Shown here: piece after piece, positions 1 to 8,505 of the stretch
Layout: every line of letters begins with the position of its first letter
How positions within the stretch are numbered: position 1 is the stretch's first letter
DNA from: Tolypothrix sp. PCC 7910
Lineage (GTDB): Bacteria > Cyanobacteriota > Cyanobacteriia > Cyanobacteriales > Nostocaceae
Assembly: GCF_011769525.1 (NCBI RefSeq)
Contig: NZ_CP050440.1
Span: 1,489,501-1,553,500, forward strand
Reading direction: 5' to 3'
DNA length: 64,000 nt
Program-made: the position numbers and the translations under genes
The notes under the pieces: model-generated
Databases searched by the model: none
Told to the model about the DNA's origin: nothing
The model's input: only the letters and a program-made list of their open reading frames with translations

Positions 1-2528
1 TTACTAATGACTATCCCAATGTGCAGGTAATTGTGACTTCTCGGATTATTGGCTATAAACCGCAACGATTGCGTGATGCTGAATTTCGCCACTTTATTTT
101 ACAAGATTTAGATTCAGAACAAATTCAGGATTTTATCAACCGTTGGCATGAGTTAACTTTTGCTGATGCAGCAGATAAAGTGAGAAAAAGGGAACGGCTG
201 CAAAGAGGAATTGCAGCTTCTAAAGCGATCGCAGAATTGGCGGGAAATCCGCTGTTGTTGACGATGATGGCAATTCTCAATCGCAATCAAGAACTGCCAA
301 GAGATAGAGCTACACTTTACGATCAAGCTTCGCGGGTACTATTGCATCAATGGGATGTGGAACGCGCTTTGATAGAAGATCAGCGGTTAGACCCTAAGAC
401 AATTGATTATAAAGATAAACAAGCGATGCTGCGTCAGGTTGCTTATGTGATGCAAACTGGTGAGAAAGGTTTGGCGGGTAATTTGATTAATGAAAATGAT
501 TTAGTCAAAGTTCTGACTGATTATCTCAAAACCATAGAATTTGATAAACCCAGAGAAGTGGCGCGGGTGATGATTAATCAACTACGGACGCGCAACTTTA
601 TGTTATGTTTTTTGGGTGCGGATTATTATGCTTTTGTGCATCGGACTTTTTTAGAATATTTCTGTGCTTGGGAGTTTGTCTGGCAGTTTAAAGAAACACA
701 AACGCTGACTATTGAGCAACTGAAGAATGAAGTTTTTGGCAAACACTGGCAGGATGAAAGTTGGCATGAAGTTTTGCTGCTAATTGTGGGAATGATTGAG
801 CCAAGATTTGTTGGCGAAATTTTGGAGTATTTAATGGCGCAAGATGGCGAAGAGGAAAAGTTTGTCAATCTCTTTTTAGCAGTTAAGTGTCTTGTAGAAG
901 TGAGAAATCGTTCGGTAATTGCGTCAACGGCTAATAAATTACTTGACAAGCTTAAGGACTTAACTAAATATGACCTCTGCTATTATTACGTTCTCTATCT
1001 AGATGAAGAAGAAACTAATCTAGTTCAGAAAATTCGCACTCAAGCAGTTACAGCAATTGCAACGACCTGGCAAGAATCTCTCGAAACCAAAACCTGGCTC
1101 AAACAACGCGCTACCCAGGATGATGACAACGATGTGCGACGTGCAGCAGTCCAACAATTAGCCCAGAACTTCAAAGATGACCCCGAAACCAAAACCATCC
1201 TCAAACAACGCGCTACCCAGGATGATGACAACGATGTGCGACGTGCAGCAGTCGAACAATTAGCCCAGAACTTCAAAGATGACCCCGAAACCAAAACCAT
1301 CCTCAAACAACGCGCTACCCAGGATGATGACAACGATGTGCGACGTGCAGCAGTCCAACAATTAGCCCAGAACTTCAAAGATGACCCCGAAACCAAAACC
1401 ATCCTCAAACAACGCGCTACCCAGGATGATGACAACGATGTGCGACGTGCAGCAGTCCAACAATTAGCCCAGAACTTCAAAGATGACCCCGAAACCAAAA
1501 CCATCCTCAAACAACGCGCTACCCAGGATGATGACAACGATGTGCGACGTGCAGCAGTCCAACAATTAGCCCAGAACTTCAAAGATGACCCCGAAACCAA
1601 AACCTGGCTCAAACAACGCGCTACCCAGGATGATAACTGGGATGTGCGACTTGCAGCAGTCCAACAATTAGCCCAGAACTTCAAAGATGACCCCGAAACC
1701 AAAACTATCCTCAAACAACGCGCTACCCAGGATGATAATTACTATGTGCGACGTGCAGCAGTCGAACAATTAGCCCAGAACTTCAAAGATGAACCCGAAA
1801 CCAAAACTATCCTCAAACAACGCGCTACCCAGGATGATAACTGGGATGTGCGACGTGCAGCAGTCCAACAATTAGCCCAGAACTTCAAAGATGACCCCGA
1901 AACCAAAACCTGGCTCAAACAACGCGCTACCCAGGATGATAACTGGGATGTGCGACGTGCAGCAGTCCAACAATTAGCCCAGAACTTCAAAGATGACCCC
2001 GAAACCAAAACCTGGCTCAAACAACGCGCTACCCAGGATGATAACTGGGATGTGCGACGTGCAGCAGTCCAACAATTAGCCCAGAACTTCAAAGATGACC
2101 CCGAAACCAAAACCTGGCTCAAACAACGCGCTACCCAGGATGATGACAACTCTGTGCGAGGTGCAGCAGTCCAACAATTAGCCCAGAACTTCAAAGATGA
2201 CCCCGAAACCAAAACCTGGCTCAAACAACGCGCTACCCAGGATGATGACAACTCTGTGCGAGGTGCAGCAGTCGAACAATTAGCTAAACACTTTAAATAT
2301 CAGCTTGAGTTGTTTGAAATTTACTACCAGTGCGCTGTTAATGACCCCTTTAAGGATAGCCATGAGTTCTATAACCCCAACCCTCGGCGCGTTGCACTGG
2401 AGATAATTATCAAGCAATTTCCTCAGCATGACCAAACTTTACCACTGTTGCACGACAGAGCAGAGAATGACCCAGATGAGACAGTGCGGGAGTTTGCTCA
2501 GAATAAGTTGAAGCAGTGGAAAGTGTGA
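1..2528 (+). CDS. NACHT-family NTPase with C-terminal HEAT repeats (5' partial)
   Basis: The reading frame is open from the window edge (first full codon at base 3), so the gene starts upstream and only about 841 residues are visible. The N-terminal visible part (VIVTSRIIGY, then FRHFILQDLDSEQIQDFI and ELAGNPLLLTMMAIL) is the back half of a NACHT/STAND nucleotide-binding domain: sensor-like Arg segment, then a helical segment. The Walker A and B motifs must lie upstream. A helical middle part follows, then twelve 34-residue HEAT repeats (core DDxxxVRRAAVQQLAQNF), then a more diverged repeat to the end. In this family the C-terminal repeats usually sense a ligand and the missing N-terminus carries the effector. 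Many bacterial NACHT proteins act in phage defence; that role here is inference. The next gene on this strand is 1.15 kb away. Confidence 0.85.
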   Translation, partial: TNDYPNVQVIVTSRIIGYKPQRLRDAEFRHFILQDLDSEQIQDFINRWHELTFADAADKVRKRERLQRGIAASKAIAELAGNPLLLTMMAILNRNQELPRDRATLYDQASRVLLHQWDVERALIEDQRLDPKTIDYKDKQAMLRQVAYVMQTGEKGLAGNLINENDLVKVLTDYLKTIEFDKPREVARVMINQLRTRNFMLCFLGADYYAFVHRTFLEYFCAWEFVWQFKETQTLTIEQLKNEVFGKHWQDESWHEVLLLIVGMIEPRFVGEILEYLMAQDGEEEKFVNLFLAVKCLVEVRNRSVIASTANKLLDKLKDLTKYDLCYYYVLYLDEEETNLVQKIRTQAVTAIATTWQESLETKTWLKQRATQDDDNDVRRAAVQQLAQNFKDDPETKTILKQRATQDDDNDVRRAAVEQLAQNFKDDPETKTILKQRATQDDDNDVRRAAVQQLAQNFKDDPETKTILKQRATQDDDNDVRRAAVQQLAQNFKDDPETKTILKQRATQDDDNDVRRAAVQQLAQNFKDDPETKTWLKQRATQDDNWDVRLAAVQQLAQNFKDDPETKTILKQRATQDDNYYVRRAAVEQLAQNFKDEPETKTILKQRATQDDNWDVRRAAVQQLAQNFKDDPETKTWLKQRATQDDNWDVRRAAVQQLAQNFKDDPETKTWLKQRATQDDNWDVRRAAVQQLAQNFKDDPETKTWLKQRATQDDDNSVRGAAVQQLAQNFKDDPETKTWLKQRATQDDDNSVRGAAVEQLAKHFKYQLELFEIYYQCAVNDPFKDSHEFYNPNPRRVALEIIIKQFPQHDQTLPLLHDRAENDPDETVREFAQNKLKQWKV
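1083..2306 (+). repeat. Twelve tandem 102-bp HEAT-coding repeats
   Basis: Twelve head-to-tail 102-bp units, each coding 34 residues, run in frame with no spacer. They are almost identical at DNA level, including synonymous positions. Differences cluster at a few codons: W or I after ETKT, the DDDND / DDNWD / DDNYY / DDDNS segment, R, L or G after VR, and Q or E before QLAQ. Units 3, 4 and 5 appear identical in protein. The last unit drifts after EQLA. Such homogeneity implies recent unit duplication or gene conversion. Confidence 0.95.
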
Positions 2529-2643
2529 AATAAGGGGAATAAGCAGTTTCCCAGACTTTGCGATCGCTTCACTCCCTTTACAATGATATTTTGTAGATGA
2601 GCGCGATCGCACTTCCATACATATTCATGATAATATTCAAAAC

Positions 2644-3039
2644 TCAAGTAAATGGATTAAGTATGGTAATACCGCATCCCTCGAAGTCTTTTGTATTTCT
2701 TGTTACTAATGTAATTTGGTGAATTTTGGCAGTTGCGGCAATGATTATGTCCGCTTGAGTGCGAGGTTTTCCTTGAGTTTGTAAGTATCCTCTTAATTCA
2801 CCTGCAAGTTTAGCAATTTCTGGGCTAACAGGAATTACCTGACAGTAAGTGACCAAAAAATTATCAAACCAACTTTGAATTCTCTGATTTGATTTGGCTG
2901 ATAAACCATAGCAAATTTCTTCCAATGTAATAGCACTCAGATAAATTGATGAGATGCTCTGACTCCAGGCGATGACTCCAGGATTGGGTAGTGGACGAGC
3001 TAATTCACTGATAATGTTAGTATCGCAAAGAAAGCCCAT
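2644..3039 (-). CDS. PIN-domain toxin, VapC type
   Basis: About 131 residues. It begins MGFLCDTNIISEL, the standard first strand and first catalytic Asp of the PIN RNase fold. A Glu follows in TLEEICYGL, then Asp in TQADIIIAATA and a final TRNTKDFEG, giving the acidic quartet that binds Mg2+. VapC proteins cleave RNA (often initiator tRNA or rRNA) when not bound by antitoxin. The ATG at 3039 is preferred over an upstream in-frame start inside the antitoxin gene because the PIN fold starts here and it lies one base past the antitoxin stop. That spacing implies co-translation with the antitoxin. Confidence 0.85.
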   Translation of the reverse strand: MGFLCDTNIISELARPLPNPGVIAWSQSISSIYLSAITLEEICYGLSAKSNQRIQSWFDNFLVTYCQVIPVSPEIAKLAGELRGYLQTQGKPRTQADIIIAATAKIHQITLVTRNTKDFEGCGITILNPFT

Positions 3040-3040
3040 A

Positions 3041-3316
3041 CTATTCTTCCGCAAATGGAATAGGGCGATCACTACATCGTGCAGGAGTCTCTAAAATATA
3101 ATTTTCTTCAGCACAGATTTGACGTAATTCTACAAAAGCATCTGCCAGGGAAGAGACTTTTTGTTGCTGATGCCAAGCAAGGAACTCTTGAAAAAGTTTT
3201 GGTTCTACAATTGCAGCAACTAATTTGTCCTGTCTAAATATTAATTGAGGTTCTGATGCTATTGCATCAATCACCTCTGGTAGTTTTTGTTGTGCTTCGT
3301 CAAGTTTCCAGTTCAT
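3041..3316 (-). CDS. Phd/YefM-type antitoxin
   Basis: This 91-residue protein starts MNWKLDEAQQKLPEVIDAI, followed by a basic strand and LVAAIVEP. That is the Phd/YefM fold, an N-terminal DNA-binding dimer that represses its own operon, with a flexible C-terminus that wraps the toxin. Its stop codon (3041-3043) is one base before the toxin ATG, the usual antitoxin-first order. The pair lies just downstream of the NACHT gene in what looks like accessory DNA. The family call is firm; the exact antitoxin subfamily is not. Confidence 0.8.
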   Translation of the reverse strand: MNWKLDEAQQKLPEVIDAIASEPQLIFRQDKLVAAIVEPKLFQEFLAWHQQQKVSSLADAFVELRQICAEENYILETPARCSDRPIPFAEE

Positions 3317-3682
3317 TTTTTTTTAATGTTGGACTGCTGATTATAACTTAACGTAACTTTAGACATCGCTCGGCATAGATCCGGATAATCTTGATTAATG
3401 TGCGATCGCACTTCCATCACTCTCTACATTACGCCAAAATGTGCGATCGCATTTGCTGTGCTATTTATCGGACTTGTGTAACACCAATAAACGTTGAGAC
3501 AGTCATTAAAGGTAACGTTGTAGCTGTGTCGGTGCGTTGCGCTACGCGACAACACACGCTACGAATTTAAGAATTTTATTATTGAAACTTGGTAGAATTT
3601 TGTGCGATCGCATTCTTGACTGGGCATTCTATACTTAGCAACTATTGCTACCTAAATATAGAACTATCCTGGTAATAATACG
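3317..3682. other. Intergenic region with HIP1 sites and a palindromic fragment
   Basis: No gene is visible here. The stretch holds several GCGATCGC or near-HIP1 octamers and, at about 3525-3555, a small palindrome (TGTCG, then GCGTTGCGCTACGC, then CGACA) of the dispersed kind found between genes elsewhere in the window. It separates the divergent antitoxin gene and the gene at 3683, so promoters for both should lie here; none is clear enough to call. Confidence 0.5.
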
Positions 3683-4159
3683 ATGGTTTACCAAAATATC
3701 ACAGGCTCTCTGTCACCACAAGATATCCAAGAAATTAAAGCCTCCCTACAGACTATCCAACAAAAGCTACCGTTTTTAATCACTCTCAGTAATGAGGAAA
3801 GACGTAGATTATTAAAAATGGGTGATAAAAGCTTGGCGTTTGTCAATAATAGCGTTACTGCTGCTCAGTCAAACCGTGATATTCTCCCAGCTAGTTTTGA
3901 TGTTGAGGAACTTGTTCGAGATTATCAATTAGCCACTGCACTTACTGAACTTTTAACTTCCATACGCCAACTAAATGAACAAGTAGATGATACTCTACTG
4001 GCGGTTGGTAGTGAAGCTATGACCAGTAGTTTGACGGTTTATGACTATGTAAAAACAGCGGCGAAAAAAACTCCTGGTTTAAAAACTGTCGCTGAACAAT
4101 TAGGCGAACGCTTTAAGGCTATTAAAAGTAAATCGGCTAAAGTTACGTCTGATTCGTAA
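3683..4159 (+). CDS. Conserved hypothetical protein, helical
   Basis: A 158-residue soluble protein that I do not recognise beyond a general resemblance to small helical bacterial proteins of unknown function. It is predicted mostly alpha-helical: an N-terminal helix (SPQDIQEIKASLQTIQQ), an EERRRLLKMGDKS segment, a central amphipathic region (DVEELVRDYQLATALTELL), and a basic C-terminal tail rich in Lys and Ser. No signal peptide or membrane segment is seen. It starts at ATG 3683 about 370 bp downstream of the divergent antitoxin gene and stands alone. Confidence 0.6.
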   Translation: MVYQNITGSLSPQDIQEIKASLQTIQQKLPFLITLSNEERRRLLKMGDKSLAFVNNSVTAAQSNRDILPASFDVEELVRDYQLATALTELLTSIRQLNEQVDDTLLAVGSEAMTSSLTVYDYVKTAAKKTPGLKTVAEQLGERFKAIKSKSAKVTSDS

Positions 4160-4245
4160 GTAATAAGTCCTCATTACAGCTATTGTCTAGTTGAACAACT
4201 GGATTTTTTTATCTCACGCACAGGCGCACAGAAGAAGGCGCAATT

Positions 4246-4635
4246 GTGGTTTACATAGATAAAGAATGCTGTGATGAGGTTATTTTGCTCGTGAACGAGG
4301 TTATTTTGCTCGTGAACGAGGTTATTTTGCTCGTGAACGAGGTTATTTTGTTCGTCAACGAGGTTATTTTGCTCGTCAACGAGGCTTTTTTGCTCGTGAA
4401 CGAGGTTATTTTGCTCGTGAACGAGGTTATTTTGCTCGTGAACGAGGTTATTTTGTTCGTCAACGAGGTTATTTTGCTCGTCAACGAGGCTTTTTTGCTC
4501 GTGAACGAGGTTATTTTGCTCGTCAGCGAGGCTTTTTTGCTCGTCAGCGAGGTTATTTTGCTCGTCAGCGAGGTTATTTTGCTCGTTAAGCAATCATGGG
4601 GTGAGTTGATTGTGGCGATAAGTGCGATCGCTTAG
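4246..4635 (+). CDS. Possible repeat protein over a 21-bp minisatellite (coding strand uncertain)
   Basis: An open frame of about 129 codons starts at GTG 4246 behind an AGAAGAAGG segment that could be a ribosome binding site. Most of it is fifteen copies of the heptapeptide VNEVILL or variants, which is very hydrophobic. The opposite strand is also open (4180-4593, TTG start) and would give a polar coiled-coil heptad (DEQNNLV, HEQNNLV, DEQKSLV). A third frame is open too, because a 21-bp unit without stops keeps frame indefinitely. The coding strand cannot be decided by eye, and the locus may be non-coding. Confidence 0.22.
   Translation: MVYIDKECCDEVILLVNEVILLVNEVILLVNEVILFVNEVILLVNEAFLLVNEVILLVNEVILLVNEVILFVNEVILLVNEAFLLVNEVILLVSEAFLLVSEVILLVSEVILLVKQSWGELIVAISAIA
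4276..4590. repeat. 21-bp minisatellite, 15 copies, with a 105-bp higher-order unit
   Basis: Fifteen direct copies of a 21-bp unit (consensus GAGGTTATTTTGCTCGTGAA plus C). Variants differ at GCTC/GTTC, GTGAAC/GTCAAC/GTCAGC and TTATT/CTTTT. Copies 2-6 and copies 7-11 show the same order of variants, so a block of five units (105 bp) has itself been duplicated. Confidence 0.95.
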
Positions 4636-5212
4636 GAATTTACAATTAAAAAAATACCGTAATGCTAGGGGTACGGCATCCAAAAGCTTTGAGTGAAACA
4701 GATTTCTGATCTATGCTATGCCCTTACTGTGTATTAGATGCAAATATGAATTAATTGCAAAAGTATAGAGATTTACAGACAGCAATTACTAAAAGAAAAT
4801 TAAGAAATTAGGTTTTTTACCTAGCAAAAGAATAAAATAAGAATCGTAACTGGGTATACAGATATAACATTTGTTGTCCCATTTACCTCATCTTTAATAA
4901 CTTTTGAGTACAACTTAATATATTGCAAAATAAGTTAGATAAAACGTTGCAAAGTGTTACGCATAAAGGGTTTTGTGGCGAGTACAAAAATTCTTAACCC
5001 CCTACCCGATAAATACTAGTACCCCCAATAGAAAAAGCCAGTACCCCTACTCCAAAACAAATTTGCAATATAGTTGCAATGGGGATTACGGGTTGTGAGT
5101 ACAACATTAATCAATCCAATAATTCCAATAGGCATGGGTTAGACTGTCCTATTTGAAGCTGCCTGATATAAGCAGAAAAATAGCACATGGCTCTTTTAAC
5201 CAGACAGTACCG
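4636..5212. other. AT-rich upstream region of the nifP-like gene
   Basis: About 570 bp without a convincing gene. It holds a HIP1 site at the left, a GTA-N8-TAC match (listed separately) and the paired phrases AGTACCCCCA and AGTACCCCTA near 5020-5050. It should contain the promoter of the serine acetyltransferase gene. Confidence 0.4.
4846..4859. promoter_or_regulatory. Candidate NtcA binding site
   Basis: GTAACTGGGTATAC matches the GTA-N8-TAC core bound by the global nitrogen regulator NtcA. It lies about 350 bp upstream of the nifP-like gene. A TATAAC follows only 4 bp later, closer than the usual 20-24 bp between an activating NtcA site and a -10 box, so function is uncertain. Confidence 0.3.
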
Positions 5213-6016
5213 ATGCAACAGACATTAAATAGTATCAGAAATTCTAAGACTGCTACTAAGCCGGATTCTGCAAAGACCTCCCTGCTCGCTAATTTACTCT
5301 CTGGCAAATTTTTTGAGCCATTGTTGAGTGATTTCCGCATCATTTTTGAGCGCGATCCAGCGGCGCGTAATTGGCTAGAGGTAGTTTTCTGCTACCCTGG
5401 GTTGCACGCTATCTGTTTGCATCGTCTTGCTCACTGGTTACATCGTCGCCAGGTGGTTTTTATTCCCCGGTTCATTTCCCATCTGGGAAGATTCTTAACT
5501 GGTATTGAAATTCATCCTGGCGCACAGATTGGCAAAGGTGTGTTTATCGACCACGGTATGGGTGTGGTCATTGGCGAAACTGCGATTGTTGGCGACTATA
5601 CGCTAATTTATCAAGGCGTTACCCTGGGTGGTACAGGTAAAGAAAGCGGTAAGCGCCATCCTACAGTCGGCGAACACGTCGTTGTTGGTGCAGGTGCAAA
5701 AGTTTTAGGTAATATTCAAATTGGCGATCGCGTCCGGGTTGGCGCAGGTTCAGTTGTCTTGCGCGATGTCCCTTCCGATTCCACTGTCGTCGGGATTCCT
5801 GGCCGGATTATTTCTCGCAAGCAAGGCGAACCCCTAGAACATGGTAAGCTCCCCGATGTCGAAGCCAGCGTCATGCGATCGCTACTTTCGCGCATCGAGC
5901 AACTAGAAAAACAACTGCAAGAGTTAAAAGTTGCAGAGACGCGATTAATCGCGTCTGCACCCAACGGTCAACAGTCAACAGTCCAAAGTCAATCACTAAT
6001 AACCAATGACCAATGA
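5213..6016 (+). CDS. cysE: Serine O-acetyltransferase (NifP/CysE type)
   Basis: About 267 residues. The enzyme transfers acetyl from acetyl-CoA to L-serine, giving O-acetylserine for cysteine synthesis. The N-terminal helical part ([16 protein letters not shown], then the [10 protein letters not shown] region) precedes a left-handed beta helix of hexapeptide repeats. Catalytic and CoA motifs are visible: [36 protein letters not shown] and [19 protein letters not shown] 5213 is preferred; an in-frame TTG at 5153 would add 20 residues. Lying beside nifV-nifZ-nifT, it probably corresponds to nifP, which supplies cysteine for nitrogenase Fe-S clusters. The last 30 or so residues are coded by intergenic-type repeat DNA, including a perfect palindrome at 5937-5956. 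Confidence 0.9.
   Translation: MQQTLNSIRNSKTATKPDSAKTSLLANLLSGKFFEPLLSDFRIIFERDPAARNWLEVVFCYPGLHAICLHRLAHWLHRRQVVFIPRFISHLGRFLTGIEIHPGAQIGKGVFIDHGMGVVIGETAIVGDYTLIYQGVTLGGTGKESGKRHPTVGEHVVVGAGAKVLGNIQIGDRVRVGAGSVVLRDVPSDSTVVGIPGRIISRKQGEPLEHGKLPDVEASVMRSLLSRIEQLEKQLQELKVAETRLIASAPNGQQSTVQSQSLITNDQ
5937..5956. repeat. 20-bp perfect palindrome inside the cysE C-terminus
   Basis: AGACGCGATTAATCGCGTCT is its own reverse complement. The same palindrome occurs between genes at 12773-12792, and a degenerate copy at 57438-57457; the last two also share the left flank CTTGTAC. Here it lies in the coding frame (ETRLIAS). Confidence 0.9.
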
Positions 6017-6053
6017 CAAATGACAAGTGACAAATGACAAAGGACAAACGACA
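5985..6053. repeat. Short tandem repeats, TGACAAA family
   Basis: Runs of 7-10 bp units such as AATGACA and ACCAATG cover the end of cysE and the gap before the next ATG. The family recurs between genes throughout the window, in either orientation. Confidence 0.85.
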
Positions 6054-6311
6054 ATGTTGCCATCTAGTAGTTATAATTTCCCAGGCGAACAAATACTGCA
6101 CATTCCCCTAAGCGATCGCTGGCTCATCTATCACCGCTTGCAAGAATTAATGATTGACTGTTCCTGTTTAGCGAATGGTTCTTTAAGGGTGCAAGTCAAC
6201 AATCTGCGAGAAGCACTGCTCATCCGTAGCACTGTCATGCAATTTCTCGCTTCTCGCCAAGAATTAGTAGACTGGTTAGAGCGTTGCTGGCCTGATAGTG
6301 CTGAGTTGTAA
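6054..6311 (+). CDS. Small conserved cyanobacterial protein in the nif neighbourhood
   Basis: An 85-residue protein starting at ATG 6054 (MLPSSSYNFPGEQ). An earlier in-frame GTG lies in repeat DNA and is rejected as start. Visible segments are LSDRWLIYHRLQELMIDC, a variable middle, and MQFLASRQELVDWLERCW. It is predicted soluble and helical, with three Cys and four Trp. I recognise it only as a small protein found between the serine acetyltransferase and nifV genes in heterocystous cyanobacteria. Function is unknown; a role tied to nitrogen fixation is inferred from position. Confidence 0.7.
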   Translation: MLPSSSYNFPGEQILHIPLSDRWLIYHRLQELMIDCSCLANGSLRVQVNNLREALLIRSTVMQFLASRQELVDWLERCWPDSAEL

Positions 6312-6791
6312 GGAGTCGGTAAAGGCTGGTAATTGGTAATTGGTGATTGGTAATAGGAAAGACCTATGCTCAAATTAACAACCTTCATCCCCAGCCACAA
6401 CGGATTGACGCTAACAATCAATCCAAAATCCGAAATCTAAAATCTAAAATTGAATACGCCAAGATAATTGAGAATCTTTGCAAGTATGCGTAATTATCTC
6501 ATATAGTACTTCCGAATCATTTGTGGGAAATGACAAATGAGAAAGGTCATAATTTCCGTAAAGTCTCACAATTTATAGCGGATCGCGAAAGATTTGGATG
6601 TAGAAGTTACTGTTCATTAGGAAATTTTATTGCAGACTGATGGGGTAACGCTTCATGTGGGTTTCCTCCTAACTGCTACACCTGAAATTTTCTTGATATA
6701 TCTTGGCAATTAAAGATGTGAAGTTACCAAGTAAAGCTAGGAATTTCACATTTTTAATTCATACCGCCATCTAGAAATTAAAAGTCCGATT
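6312..6791. other. Intergenic region with short repeats
   Basis: No gene is visible. The left part carries TTGGTAATTGG-type tandem repeats (about 6325-6355) and AAATCTAAAATCTAAAATTG (about 6434-6453), the same phrase that is found inside thiL at about 20647. The right part is unique AT-rich DNA leading to the DUF2949 gene. Confidence 0.5.
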
Positions 6792-6989
6792 ATGGTTGTC
6801 CGTAACAGCGATATAGAATTTTTGAATTTTTTGCATCATGACTTGGAACTGTCCACAGCAGATATTTCTGTGGCTCTAAGACACCGCGAATTCGATAACG
6901 GCCCGTTACCTATGCTGCTGTGGCAGTACGGTTTAGTGAATTTAGAACAGCTTGAGCGCATCTTCGATTGGCTTGATGAGCAAATTTAA
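6792..6989 (+). CDS. DUF2949 family protein
   Basis: A 65-residue cyanobacterial protein. The family signature is clear: a short helix (FLNFLHHDLELSTADI), then ISVALRHREFDNGPLPMLLW, QYGLVNLEQL and IFDWLDEQI. No signal peptide, membrane segment or metal ligands are seen. The family is limited to cyanobacteria and of unknown function. Its place between the nifP-like gene and nifV suggests co-occurrence with nitrogen fixation, but paralogues also occur elsewhere in such genomes. Confidence 0.8.
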   Translation: MVVRNSDIEFLNFLHHDLELSTADISVALRHREFDNGPLPMLLWQYGLVNLEQLERIFDWLDEQI

Positions 6990-7051
6990 TTGTCATTAGT
7001 CATTTGTCATTTGTCATTAGTCATTGGTTATTTGTCATTGGTCATTTGTCC
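6990..7051. repeat. Short tandem repeats, TCATTTG family
   Basis: Repeated 7-10 bp units (TTGTCATTTG, TAGTCATTGG) directly follow the DUF2949 stop. The rest of the gap up to nifV (to 7362) is unique AT-rich DNA in which I see no clear promoter box and no GTA-N8-TAC site. Confidence 0.85.
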
Positions 7052-7362
7052 TTCTTGATCCCTAATATATACTCATCATTTTCTCAGGAAAATCATACTT
7101 ATTGCTACTTGGAAAACTACTGACTTTCAACGGTAAAAACAATTTGTAAATGATACTAAATTTTGGTTCGCTGTCATACAGATATGTCAAGGGGATTGCC
7201 ACATAATGAAGAGTCATGAATCGTGTCTATAAGATTCTTCAGCATTTACCGTTCATCCATTAAAAATTCTATCGGCATTTACCATTACTAGCGATTGCAG
7301 AGAACCAGGCTAGCAATCAAGAAACAATATTAAGAGTAATTCCCATAGTGAGATGATTGAAA

Positions 7363-8505
7363 ATGTTTGAGATGAATCAACTCCAAATTAATGACACTAC
7401 ACTACGTGATGGCGAACAAGCAGCAGGTGTTGCTTTTAACTTAGAAGAAAAAGTTGCGATCGCTAAGTTTTTGGATGTCATCGGTGTTCATGAGTTAGAA
7501 GTCGGTATTCCGGCGATGGGTGAGGAAGAAACACGCGCAATTTCAGCCATTTCTCACTTGGGTTTACAAGCCAAACTACTTGGCTGGAACCGCGCTGTGA
7601 TGTCAGATTTAAAAGCTTCTCTAGTTTGCGGTTTACAGCGAGTACATATCGCTATTCCTGTTTCTGGTATTCAAATTGCCGCTAAATTTCATGGACAGTG
7701 GCGAGTAAGTCTGCAAAAACTTAAAGATTGTATTAGCTTTGCTGTTGATAATGGTCTTTGGGTAGCAGTCGGCGGCGAAGATTCTTCTAGAGCTGATGAA
7801 AACTTCCTTTTAGACGTAGCGCTTTATGCTCAAGAATGGGGTGCATCGCGGTTTCGCTTTTGTGACACTGTCGGAGTTCTTGACCCATTTACTACTTATA
7901 ATAAAGTGAAGCGGCTAGCCTCAGCTTTAATGATTCCGCTAGAAATTCACACCCACAATGATTTTGGTTTAGCTACAGCCAACGCACTGGCTGGGATTAA
8001 AGCTGGAGCATCTTCAGTTAATACCACCGTCAACGGCTTGGGTGAGCGAGCAGGAAATGCCGCATTAGAAGAAGTTGTGATGGCTGTTAAACGTATTTAC
8101 GGCCATGATTTAGGTATTGACACTCCCAGATTATTAGAACTATCTCAACTAGTTGCATCTGCATCCGGTAGCAGTGTTCCACCTTGGAAAGCAATTGTTG
8201 GCGAAAATACCTTCGCACATGAATCTGGAATCCATGCTCATGGCGTATTGCAAAACCCCGATACCTACGAACCATTTTCACCGGAAGAAGTAGGTTGGGA
8301 ACGCCGTTTAGTAGTTGGTAAACATTCTGGTCGGCACTTAATATCTAGCGTTTTAGAACAGCACGGTATCTTTCTCAACTCACAAGAAACCCAAACTGTT
8401 TTAGATGCAGTACGCCAACAATCAATCCAGAAAAAACGTAGTTTAACTACAGAAGAAGTTTTGAATTTAGCTAGAGAACAGAGGTATTCTCATGCCACCC
8501 GATGA
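7363..8505 (+). CDS. nifV: Homocitrate synthase NifV
   Basis: About 380 residues. The enzyme condenses acetyl-CoA with 2-oxoglutarate to make homocitrate, the organic ligand of the nitrogenase FeMo cofactor. It has the HMGL-like TIM barrel with [17 protein letters not shown] at the start, [11 protein letters not shown] in the middle, the metal-binding [10 protein letters not shown], and [15 protein letters not shown]. Lack of a C-terminal regulatory domain and the nifZ-nifT neighbours favour NifV over isopropylmalate synthase. ATG 7363 is used; a TTG two codons upstream is less likely and a second ATG lies three codons downstream. The 3' end overlaps nifZ by 14 bp. Confidence 0.95.
   Translation: MFEMNQLQINDTTLRDGEQAAGVAFNLEEKVAIAKFLDVIGVHELEVGIPAMGEEETRAISAISHLGLQAKLLGWNRAVMSDLKASLVCGLQRVHIAIPVSGIQIAAKFHGQWRVSLQKLKDCISFAVDNGLWVAVGGEDSSRADENFLLDVALYAQEWGASRFRFCDTVGVLDPFTTYNKVKRLASALMIPLEIHTHNDFGLATANALAGIKAGASSVNTTVNGLGERAGNAALEEVVMAVKRIYGHDLGIDTPRLLELSQLVASASGSSVPPWKAIVGENTFAHESGIHAHGVLQNPDTYEPFSPEEVGWERRLVVGKHSGRHLISSVLEQHGIFLNSQETQTVLDAVRQQSIQKKRSLTTEEVLNLAREQRYSHATR

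Noticed and set aside
1040-2251. Long open frames on the minus strand opposite the HEAT repeats
   Set aside because: They arise because the 102-bp unit has no stop in that frame. The plus strand carries a recognised protein, so these are shadows.
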